A stretch of DNA of 64,000 bases. Origin: Dermatophagoides farinae. Lineage: Eukaryota > Arthropoda > Arachnida > Sarcoptiformes > Pyroglyphidae. The DNA is taken from assembly GCF_024713945.1 (NCBI RefSeq), contig NC_134677.1:4591001-4655000 (forward strand), in the 5' to 3' direction. The notes beneath the pieces were generated by a model. It was not told the DNA's origin and made no database searches. It saw only the letters and a program-made list of their open reading frames with translations. This document shows, in pieces, positions 14,801-24,423 of this stretch; the first letter of the stretch is position 1, and every line of letters begins with the position of its first letter. A program made the position numbers and the translations under genes.

Positions 14801-16876
14801 ACATACACACCAGAGATTTACAGGAAGCACCAGCGGTAGTTAAGTGAAATTTGAATGAAAAATTGCATTTTTGTTTTGTACGAGAAAAACCAACAAAATT
14901 GAGATTAACACAAGCTTAGCTATAAAACTATGATTAAATATATAATATCTAAGGCAATACTCATTGTAGATCTTATTGGTAAACAAAATAAAATTGCTGG
15001 CAAATTATTGTACTATCCATCCATCTTCTAGGGATCAACCAAGCTCAATACTTTTCAATATTCAATTATGGCCATTTTGACAGTCGATTTTTTTTTTATA
15101 ACAGAAAAATATAACTGACTATAATAATAATAATGACAATTATATACATCGAAAGATTGTAATATGAATAAAGTCATCATCATAGGTTTGATGCTCATTA
15201 TTTTAAAATAGGTGACTAGTTAATTGGTTGGTTAGTTAGTTGAAATGGAGCAAAAAAATGAATAAATGATTTAAATGATTACGGCATCCATTTTATTTAT
15301 GTTGATAGACAAAATTGTATAAAGTAACTGATATGGCGTGACTATCTATCTATCGATTCTATTTGATTCGAATCGAATCATCTCATTAAATAGAATAATT
15401 TGTTTGTTTATTGAAAATGAAAGACAAGATATTTTGTCGAAACTGATATGAAAATTAGTATTTTTCTCAGGCTCACACACAAAAAAGTGTTTATTTGCTT
15501 GTCTGCAGACATTATTCAATTTTTAATTTTTTTCTGGTCGGCAATCGAAGATGCCGACAAACGATGACCGAACGAATCGAATTAAATTAAAACACACACA
15601 CACATACACATTTATCGAATGATTTTTGTTGACCATACAAGAGATGTCGGCATTTATTTAGACCAACTAATGAGAGATATTCAATCCATTTTCATTGATT
15701 TTTTTTAAAGTGACATTGAGTACATTTACAAAAAATGATACAATCACCAAGTGATGATGATGATGATGATGATCAATGTAATGGTAACAAATTCTTTTTT
15801 ATATGCAGTCCATTAGATTGAATCTCATAAGGTGTATATATCATTAGATTTGATTTGGATAAGGATAACACTAATAAGAAAACATGTCACACATTTACTA
15901 TATATGTAGCCATCAAGTTCTTTGAATCAAAAAAGAGAGAAAAAAATGGCGGTATTTTCAAAAACAAAAATAACCGTTTACAAAGAATCCATTTGAAATG
16001 AATTTTCTGTCTGTTGTTTGTGTCGCTAAATATCAAAGTTTGATTTCGGTTCTTTTTTTTGTTTTCTACCGGTGACAGTAATAATAATAATAATAATAAT
16101 CAAATATTTGATAAAATAATTGATTCTGATCAATTTTTGACTGAATTTTAATTATTCAACAACATAAAATTGATAAAAAATTTCTATGATTGGAAATTTT
16201 TTATTCTTGAGTAATTTTAGCACAACAAATTCTAATGATAAAAGAAAAAAAACTGGATTCTCATTCAATAACACACACACACAGATTGACTTTTTGATTT
16301 AATTCACACGCGTTATGCATTAAAAGGATATTGATCTCATGGTCATGTTTGCATGTCACACACAGACATAAAAGACAAAAAAAAATATGACATGACATTG
16401 ACACGACCACCATTCTTATCTTATATATATATGGTTCATCAGATCAATGGTGATGATAAAATCGATATGATAATCGGTTTGGTGGTCGTTGTTGTCGTCG
16501 TCGTGTGTCCTATTATCATCATCATCATCATAACTAAAGCTCACAGATAAATATTATATTATATTCACGCCTTTCAATTTAATAAAACGATTACACGTGT
16601 TATTTGATGAAGAGGGGTGAGAGAAAAAATAATAATAATGATGATAACATTTTCTAAAGATACCATATAAATTTATCATCACCCACCGCCAAATTTATTA
16701 TGATAAACAAAGTTGGCATATAATAAAAAGAATAGAATCATTTTTTTTCTAGTACGATTGAAATTGAACTAATTAAAAATGAATATATAAAGAAAAAAAA
16801 AGAAAAATAGCACGTGTACATAAAAAGTGTGCTGTCGTCGTGTTTGTTTGGGTGCCAATATGGATTGCTTATATGT

Positions 16877-16933
16877 ATGATGATGATGATGATGATACGG
16901 GATGAACCGCCACCATCATCATCATCATCATCA
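16877..16933. repeat. Inverted (ATG)n / (CAT)n pair
   Basis: An ATG array at 16877-16896 and a CAT array at 16914-16933 are reverse complements of each other. They are separated by a 17-base unique spacer, so a single strand can fold into a stem of about 20 base pairs. Confidence 0.9.
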
Positions 16934-19662
16934 CAGTCAAAAATAGAATGAGAAGAATGAAAAAAAATTCAAACATGCATACATTGAGAGGAAAAGATGA
17001 TTGTTTTGATGTCAATGTTGTATATTCATCCATTGCCCATCAAAACAATTGATACGATACAACTGACGACACGTGCTTTTGCTTTCGTTCTTCTCTTTGT
17101 GACAACACACAGAAAATGATAACCATAGAAGATAGCGGATATACAATGGATTCACAGATATATTGGGATCGCTTAGTCATTTCAACTTTGATCGGTTTTT
17201 TTTTGGGTGGGGGGGGGATTTAAGGGATAGGTTTACTGCTTCAAAAAAAAAATAATGAAAATTACGACCACCAAAAGCGAACACGCGACTACTCGTCATC
17301 ATCGTTTTCATCATTATCATGAACCTAATGTTCAATTCAGGAATCCATCAATTCAACACTCTATGATGAGCCATTTCCGTTTCGGTGCGTGCATGATTCA
17401 ACCTTTTTTTATTATGAACACAAACACAGATGCACATGTATACATTTGAAATTTTTTTTTCTTTGATCGGTGCTACCGAATTGTCAACTATGTGATTGCT
17501 GATTGTCGGTTTTATTATATATGCAAAAGACATGTACAACTATCACTCTCACGCCTTGTTAGTTTGTCTCTGTGTGTTTGATATAAATTACATTGAAAAA
17601 CAATTTATCCATCAAACACACACACACACACACACAAACCATTCACAAGAAATACAATGTACGAATATACATGTAGTATGAACATGAAACAAAGATCTAT
17701 TCTAAGATTATATCGAGTATGCATGTCATATCGTATGAACAGAGTGGTTTATATACGAGTTTTTTGATGAAAAAAAAAACATTGATATCCTGTCGATCAC
17801 AAAATAACAAGAGGAAAAAGAATGTTGTTTACAAAGAATGGAAATGAGCTAACTACACTAACATGGTTAATACATTTTGATTCATGTCCAAATGTATGGT
17901 GATGAATAGAATATGTGAAATTCTAAATCTTGATGACCAGTCAGCCATTCAGCTAGTAATTTATTTGATTGGTTTTTTTCATATTACAATATTTAATAAC
18001 AGAACCACACACAATATCAATCATACACACACACACACATATAAACACAAACATCGGTATCAATTATATTTGTGTGAGCATGAATGTATACATCAAACCG
18101 CAATCACACAATATCCGTCCGTCAAGTCATTTAATCATCGAATGATAATGAAAGCGACCAGAAAAAAAATAAAAAATATTCTTTACACTTGCGAATCTGT
18201 CCTGTCAAAATCAATGTCGTTATACAATTCTGATGAAACGGGAAAAAAGGCCAGCATTTTCAACATGAACATTAAAGGTATTGGATACGCGTGTGTATGT
18301 TATAAACATGATTTGTCACTTAAATTTTTTTCATTTTTATTTTTCAAGTTGATCATTGATTTTATACCAAAAGCCTGAATGTTATATGTAAAGCATTTCT
18401 GTTCATTTCATCTGATACATTGTAAATTATCAAAAAAAAAAGACAAGTAAATGGAGAAAGTTTATACTTTTTTTTATTATTAGAAAAAATGAAAGTAAGA
18501 AAAAAAATTTACATACCACTTACAGACACACACACACACATTCTAATCAAACATGTTCAAAGTAAGAATTTTCAACAAAAAAAAAATTCCAACTATAAAA
18601 TCAATGAAAAATCATCATCATCATCATTGAATAATGGAATGTTTGATTGACATGAATTCATTTGTGGTTACCGTCACTGTGTATGTATGAAATGTATCAC
18701 TCTGGAGAATTTTGTAAGCAAAACAAAAAAAAATTGTGAAAAAAAATATTAATAAATCATTTTCATTTGATAATCCATTTTGATTAGTGGTTTTTTCCCA
18801 ACTAATAGTTGGAACAGCAAAAAAGAAACTTTCATATGATTTTTCAGCTGGTATTTTACAATGTCATCATCATCATCATCATCATTAGAGTCTAGCAACT
18901 GTCCTCGATTTTTTGTCATTACATACGAATTTAATCCAAAATTTTTGTATTGTTATCTTGTACCCTTGTCTTTTTTTCAAAAAAAAAAAAAAAAATATTA
19001 GCATTGTTTTTTTTACGTTGATGATTATAAATTAAATAACTCACTGACAATTTTCAATACATAATTATTTTTTTTTTTCAACATCCTGGACATTTTTGTT
19101 AAATGCTGTTCATTGACATATTTATAAGCTAACAACAACAACAACAACTTATGACAATCAATGTTTGTATGTGATAGAATATTTTCCCATTGTCCATGTT
19201 TATGATATTTCTATCCAATGACAAGATGATGTATTTATAAACATCATCAACATATAGAAACCAAATAGCATCGACAATAAGTGAAAACTAAAATAAAATA
19301 AAAAGATTTTTTAATCGGATTTTGATGTTAGGTGTTGTTGTTGTTTCAAGGGCTCAACTTACAATATATATTATTATTATTATGTTTAGTGGAAAGGAGA
19401 AAAAAAATTTCATTTTTTAATAATTGAAAAAAAATTGACAAAACAACAACGACTAAAAAAAGAAAAAAAAAATATCCACTGAACTTGTCAATGTTTCATT
19501 TGTTTGTTGATGTGTTGTTGAGTATGTTGTTTACTTGTACTTATTGTCTTATCAGTATCTAAACATTGACACACACACACACAACAACAACAACAAACAG
19601 AAAATTTTTTATCCGAACATATTTGGAACATCTTCATTTTTTTTCTGGTGAACCAGAATTTT

Positions 19663-19690
19663 CTGTGTGTGTGTGTGTGTGCGTGTGTGT
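19663..19690. repeat. (GT)n microsatellite, one interruption
   Basis: A GT run with a single GC interruption. An oppositely oriented (CA)n run lies about 80 bp upstream at 19568-19583. Confidence 0.9.
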
Positions 19691-20473
19691 TTTTTTTAGT
19701 TCAGGAAAAAAAGTTACATCATGGATTTTTTTTCCTACCATTTTAAAATTATTTGTAAAGATAACACAACCAACCATGTACATTGTAAAGAAATCGACAT
19801 ACAAACAAACAAACAAACAACAAAAAACATTAAGTATAATGTATTTTTCTTTCAGGTTTTTGTTCCACTTATATGTAATAATAATAATTTTTTAGCAAAG
19901 GTATTGAAAAGTTGTTAGTTACATTTAGCTAAAAAAGTTTAAGTTTACTGCTATTGAAACATAATGTATTTCTAAAAATGAATGAATGGATTGGTTTGTT
20001 TTTGTGTGGATTGATTTGTTTAGCATAAACATCATTACCAAAAAAACGATAACAACAACAACAACGTTCATCACTATCATCATCATCAATGGACAAACAA
20101 AAGAATGGAACAGGACATGATAAAAACATTTTGTTTCAAATGCAATCTTGTTTCATCATCATCATCATCACCATTCAGATGATAGCATATACACTTGAAT
20201 AACTCGGTCGATGGCCCATCTCCTTTTGATGATGATGATGATGATGATTGTTTCAAGATTCATTCATTTTTTTATTTTTATTCTAACGGATGGTTGAGAT
20301 GATTGTTGTTGTTGTTGATGTGTTACTTTTCTCTGTGAATAAATGATTGTTTCTATCTATTATTCAAATATAGAATAGAAATAATTCAAATAAATGTGTG
20401 TGTGTGTGTTTGGACAACCGAAAAAACAGTAGATTTTCGAGTATCTTGAATTTTAAATTAGACCAGCCCGGTA

Positions 20474-20490
20474 CAGGCGCTTCGCGCCTG
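20474..20490 (-). other. Helitron 3' terminal hairpin and CTRR end
   Basis: The 17 bases form a perfect 7 bp stem with a three-base loop (caggcgc / gcgcctg). On the minus strand the stem is followed by seven bases, then CTGG, then T. The stem therefore ends 11 bases from the proposed terminus, the spacing known for canonical Helitrons. The hairpin is seen directly; its role is inferred from position relative to the helicase relic. Confidence 0.65.
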
Positions 20491-20524
20491 CCCCAGGCTG
20501 GCCCTGCGGGGCTGACTCCTGACA

Positions 20525-20764
20525 GTCAATATAGCTGGATACCCGCAGGTGTGGCGGCTGCGCCGCCCCCCCTGCTTGGTACCCAGCCAAAGGTATGAAT
20601 TCTTGAGGTCAATAGAGCTGGATACCCGCATGGGTGGCGGCTGCGCCGCCCCCCCTGCTTGGTATCCAGTCAAAGGTATCAATCCTTGACGGTCAATATA
20701 GCTGGATACCCGCAGGTGTGGCGGCTGCGCCGCCCCCCCTGCTTGGTACCCAGCCAAAGGTGTC
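20525..20764. repeat. GC-rich 83-84 bp hairpin minisatellite, about 2.9 copies
   Basis: Three head-to-tail units start at 20525, 20608 and 20692. Units one and three match base for base over their first 70 positions; unit two differs at about five. Each unit is an imperfect inverted repeat: a CTGG..TACC outer arm pairs with GGTA..CCAG, then gcagg with cctgc, and gcggc with gccgc at the tip. It lies inside the Helitron relic near its 3' end. Open frames cross it on both strands and give a repeated peptide, but this follows from absent AT-rich stops and there is no sign of a real gene. Confidence 0.9.
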
Positions 20765-20981
20765 TATTTTAACGCTTCGTGCCTGACGGTGGGTTTCTAT
20801 GCACGGCGTGTTGCTTCCGGCCTTCGGTTTGGTACCGCAGGGTCAGCCATCACTTGTGCATTGCACCTGATACCGTTGAAAAAGTTGCGTACACCGAACA
20901 GCATAATTATTATTGCTAAACGAAAAGTTGAAGAAATGCGATATTTTTGGTATAGATACTGTGGTCATTGTTGATCTTTTC

Positions 20982-21525
20982 CTAAATTTCCTGAACAAAA
21001 ATCTTCAGATTATAAGGATTTTTGCAGCGGCAAAAAGCCACATAAATCATTCCATGTTGCAATACTGGTGTAGAAAGGTACACACTTATTTTATCGAAAG
21101 ATTTCCCTTAAAACATTAATTAATTGTCAGAGCAAAAGCCAATACGACAGGAAATCGTCCACGCACCGATTTAAATGGTAGCTTAAGATCTCGATCGTTT
21201 TGCTGCAAAATGAATCATAGCCTCCTTGTCAATATTCGAGCTTCAATGCTGCGTCTATTTACAAATAAACGCGTGCCATTGAGCAAACCACTTTGTGGTT
21301 AAATATTGCGACTGAACATGATAATCGATCCAATGTTTAATCCAAGTTTGTGTCTATAGATCCTATAGGACAGGGGTGGCCAAAGTGCGCCCCCTGTTCA
21401 ATAGAGCTCTGTGGGAAATGTGGCTCGCGAGCCGCAGATTGGCCACCTCTGCTATAGGATAACATGGGATTTTGTGGGTTCATCGCATGAAAACACTCAA
21501 CATTGAATCTTAAATGCTCCACTTT
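20982..21525 (-). pseudogene. Helitron PIF1-like helicase, C-terminal fragment, broken
   Basis: In an intact Helitron this domain unwinds DNA during rolling-circle transposition. Reading the minus strand from about 21525 down, recognisable blocks appear in family order: an ECFHAMNP block (family pattern EFLNSLxPSG), a GLNIGSIIMFSRNI block (family LKVGxPVMLLRN), then GLLNGTRLFV (family GLCNGTRL), IEARILT, LPFKSVRGRFPVVLAFALTIN-type sequence split below 20 residues here (family LPF..RRQFPVxLAFAMTINKSQGQ, helicase motif V), and HGMIYVAFCR (family HGQLYVALSR, motif VI). The frame ends at a TAG at 20982-20984. Damage: stops at 21299-21301, 21215-21217 and 21108-21110, a frameshift near 21111-21118, and an hAT insertion at 21363-21459. 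It cannot make a functional protein. A cellular PIF1 gene is less likely given the nearby Helitron-type terminus. Confidence 0.8.
21363..21459. mobile_element. 81 bp hAT miniature element with 8 bp target duplication
   Basis: The element occupies 21371-21451. Its ends are caggggtggccaa and, on the other strand, cagaggtggccaa: 12 of 13 bases match as terminal inverted repeats. It is flanked by perfect 8 bp duplications, ctatagga at 21363-21370 and 21452-21459, diagnostic of the hAT superfamily. The central TA of the duplication fits the nnnTAnnn preference reported for the Buster group of hATs. A 12 bp palindrome ggctcgcgagcc lies near the right end. It carries no transposase and would need one in trans. 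It splits the Helitron helicase frame, so it inserted later than the Helitron. Confidence 0.92.
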
Positions 21526-21784
21526 CTTTATTTTAAATGAAAAAAGTTATCAGGTATTTTAGGTATAATCAGGTTAAATAACCGAAATAACTTACCAAAC
21601 GATGAGTAGATCATAAATCATGGAAACAAAAACACAGAACAAATCATTCCAATAAATGCAGTCTTCAAGCAAGATTTCATCATCAAATACACACTCACAC
21701 AGGCACACAAAATGAAAATCACGTGTGACACATGTATTATCACAATAATCAATTCGAAAAATTCGAATTTGAACTCTTTCTATG

Positions 21785-21936
21785 TTCTATTGCAGTGATT
21801 CACAACCGGTGGTTCGCGAACCCCTGGGGGTTCGTGGGATATGCAAAAGGGTAACTTTGTATGTACTCGAATTTTGTAAAGAAAAAACCCCCGGGGGTTC
21901 GCGAAGAAAAAAAGGTTGGGAAACACTGTTCTATTG
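21785..21936. mobile_element. 136 bp hAT miniature element with 8 bp target duplication
   Basis: The element occupies 21793-21928. Its ends are cagtgattcacaacc and, reverse complemented, cagtgtttcccaacc: 13 of 15 bases match. Perfect 8 bp duplications ttctattg lie at 21785-21792 and 21929-21936, again with TA in the middle. Inside, the 12 bp palindrome ggttcgcgaacc lies near the left end, and a second ggttcgcgaa copy near the right. There is no coding capacity. The ends differ from those of the 81 bp element, so these are two families, but they share the subterminal GGnTCGCGAnCC palindrome. Confidence 0.92.
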
Positions 21937-22290
21937 AATGACTGCACCATCTATTGGATGCAAAAGCTGCAGAAACGTGTGCTGAGCTAGAACAATGAAA
22001 AAAAGCTAAATACCACAGAATGCGTTACTTTGGAAGCGACTTCTACTTCTGAGCTGAACGAACTGTTCAGCGGCATTCAAAAGTTTACCCGCATGCTCAA
22101 ACACACACACACACAACACACACTGAGTAGCTCATACTAAATAGTTATGTTTGTACTGAAAATAAGTAGGAATGTCCAGCTCGGCTTCCCCGCAACAAAT
22201 GCCAAGTTAATACAGTTTTTTATACTTGCAGAGTGTAAAAATTGCAGTTTACAGTGGAAATTTAAGCGACATAGAATAGTAGATTTTCTT
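21937..22290. other. Mixed-composition flank of the transposon island
   Basis: This stretch is less repeat-rich and more G/C-containing than the ordinary noncoding DNA, apart from a (CA)n run near 22101-22115. It may hold the unrecognised 5' part of the Helitron. A short imperfect palindrome at 22220-22238 has a 7 bp stem around TGCAG and resembles hairpins near the ends of some Helitron-like elements. No coding sequence was recognised. Confidence 0.5.
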
Positions 22291-24400
22291 TTTGTTTTGT
22301 TTTTTGCTTGATGATGATGTTAACACCTACGTTCTCATTCAAAAATAAACAAATTTTTTTTGTTTTCTTTTCATTCACATATATGGTGTTTGATTATGAA
22401 AATGAAAATAATGGAACATGGGAAAAGCCATATATCATCAAAAAAAAAAAATGATGATGAGTTTTGAATGTTGGTTGTAATATGGGTATCATTCATACAA
22501 TTCAATGATTTGTTCTTTTAAATATTCAAAGTATACGTGTGCTTAAATATAATACAACTATGATCCAATTGAATGTCATGCACTAACACTTTACAAGTTA
22601 TATATGAAGCTAGAAAATCGATTCGTAATGCTCGTCATCACGATCCTATCAAACTAGCCACTTTTTTTTATTATTATGGATCAATATTTATGTCATATTA
22701 TTCTTGTTGATAAACATTGAAATTGAATCCACATTTTCTCATAATGTTTATGATATTTTTGAAATCTTGGTTTTCATTCATACATTATATTGATGATCAA
22801 ATTAGCTCATAATTTATATAATATTACATATTAATATTATATGCTGTGATATAATAATAATATGATTGGATTGAATGAAAGAATGGTTAAAAAGGCCAGA
22901 GTGGTTAACCATTTTGCGTTTGAAACTTGAGATCAAACCAATGTGAAAGGAAATGAAAAAACTGACCCCGAATACTGCCAACACTTTTTAACTGAAGCTG
23001 TCATATTATTCATCTATGTGTGTGTGTGTGTGTTTGTATGCGTTTTGCTGTCAAAATATTGGTTGCAATATTTACTTGAATGGTTATTGTTTAGGCCGGT
23101 CGGTCGATATATCGGTTATTGAATTCGGTTACAGTATAATGATGGTGCTCATAGGTATCTAAAAGCAGTGATTTATTTGCAAAAATCTCAACTAAAAGAC
23201 CAGGTCAAAAAATATCGGGCATTGTGAATGATGAAACAGTTGGATCACACACACAAACACACACGCAATAAGGGTTCCTATGATTGTGTTGTATGTGACA
23301 CTCTTTTTTGGATAATCGTTATAATAAAAAACCGACACGCGCATTCATTCAAATCTCACAATCTCATCGATTGTTTATTGTGTTAGCCTGTATAGTAAAA
23401 ATAATAGTTTGCCTTTTTTTATTCTGGATCAATCATTACTCTATTGTGATATGGCCAATAATATCGTTACCATTACCACATTGTTCATACATAAACACAG
23501 AGTGAATCATATGTATATGAAGTAAAGTCATAAACACAAAAGTAAAAATTTCTCAAATATACGGCTGAACGATATGTATTGTATATATAATTAAATTAAA
23601 TCATCTTGCCTTTGATCAATATATACGGTTTTTTATCTATAATTAGGATAGGCTAGGCCCAATATTGGGCTTGAGTAAGAGAATTAATGCTATACATTTA
23701 GTATCGATATATGGATCAACAATAACAGCTTGTTCGATTAGCAACAGATCGAGCATGATGATGATGATGAGGATACTTTTTTTTATTTTTCAATGAGGGT
23801 CAAATTTAAAAACACACGCACACTGAATTCTGTTACGTGAATATAGCCATAGAATGAGGCTAAAAAAGATGGTCATGATCTTTTATCATCTTTATTCATT
23901 CATACATTGACTGAATGTAATATTAATACATACACATACAGACATTTGACCATCACCACCAACTGTCGCATAGGCATATGAATTGAAAATGGAATTTTTT
24001 ACGATTTTTTTATATATATAGAATGAACATTGGTGTATATATATCTGGTGATGAATATGTCCTAAAAGACCTAGCTAAGCAATGTAGGAGGTGGTTGTGA
24101 TGGCTAGTCTTATTGGCGCCAGACTTGGCAAATTCAATATTATGGATCATCATACAGTCTGTGGCCATATTTGCTGTCTCATCATCCATCCATTCATTCA
24201 TTCATTCATTCATTTGTTGTTGGCATCAGCAAAACCAGACGATGACGACGACGACAACATCGACGACGATGTGTTAATAAATCTTGAGTAATTAAATTCA
24301 TTTTCAATATTACCATGGTAATGGAAACAAACGAAAAAGTGTCAAAGCGAGACGATGATCAGCCACCAACTAACCAATGAGCCAAATTGATCATCACAAA

Positions 24401-24423
24401 GATGATGATGATGATGATGATGA
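24401..24423. repeat. (GAT)n microsatellite
   Basis: More than seven uninterrupted GAT units. Confidence 0.95.

Larger units (their letters stand above)
10001..20460. other. AT-rich noncoding DNA with simple repeats, second part
   Basis: No supported gene. Simple repeats include (CAT)n at 10298-10313, (CA)n at 10834-10853, a (GAT)n array running into (ATT)n at 11476-11515, (TTG)n at 11816-11843 and 13870-13890, a poly-T run at 13490-13508, (AAT)n at 16078-16100, (CA)n at 17616-17636, (CAT)n at 18863-18886, (GT)n at 19663-19690 and (GAT)n at 20226-20248. The longest open frame, 164 codons at 17884-18378, contains a histidine-threonine run from a CA array and has no recognisable domain, so it is not called as a gene. 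Confidence 0.7.
20463..21525 (-). mobile_element. Decayed Helitron, 3' half, minus strand
   Basis: Rolling-circle transposon relic read right to left. Three things support the call. First, 20982-21525 encodes remnants of the C-terminal part of a PIF1-like helicase with Helitron-typical motifs. Second, a perfect 7 bp stem hairpin lies at 20474-20490. Third, on the minus strand that hairpin is followed seven bases later by CTGG and then T (20466-20462), the CTRR-T signature expected at a Helitron 3' end. Between helicase and terminus sits a GC-rich hairpin minisatellite. The 5' end, Rep domain and most of the helicase were not found, so the copy is truncated or too degraded to follow to the right. 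An hAT miniature element interrupts it at 21363-21459. The island is visibly richer in G and C than its surroundings. The helicase part is the firmest; the exact 3' boundary is inferred. Confidence 0.75.

Noticed and set aside
17884-18378. 164-codon open frame, longest after the fucosidase
   Set aside because: It has no recognisable domain, contains a histidine-threonine run from a CA array, and lacks coding-like composition. I keep it as a low-level curiosity only.
20458-20757. Minus-strand 99-codon frame with repeated GYQAGGAAQPP
   Set aside because: It is a direct read of the GC-rich minisatellite. GC-rich repeats lack AT-rich stops, and both strands are open.
21337-21522. 61-codon minus-strand frame taken as a small gene
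   Set aside because: It is a hybrid: its first part is Helitron helicase remnant and the rest is translated hAT element sequence.
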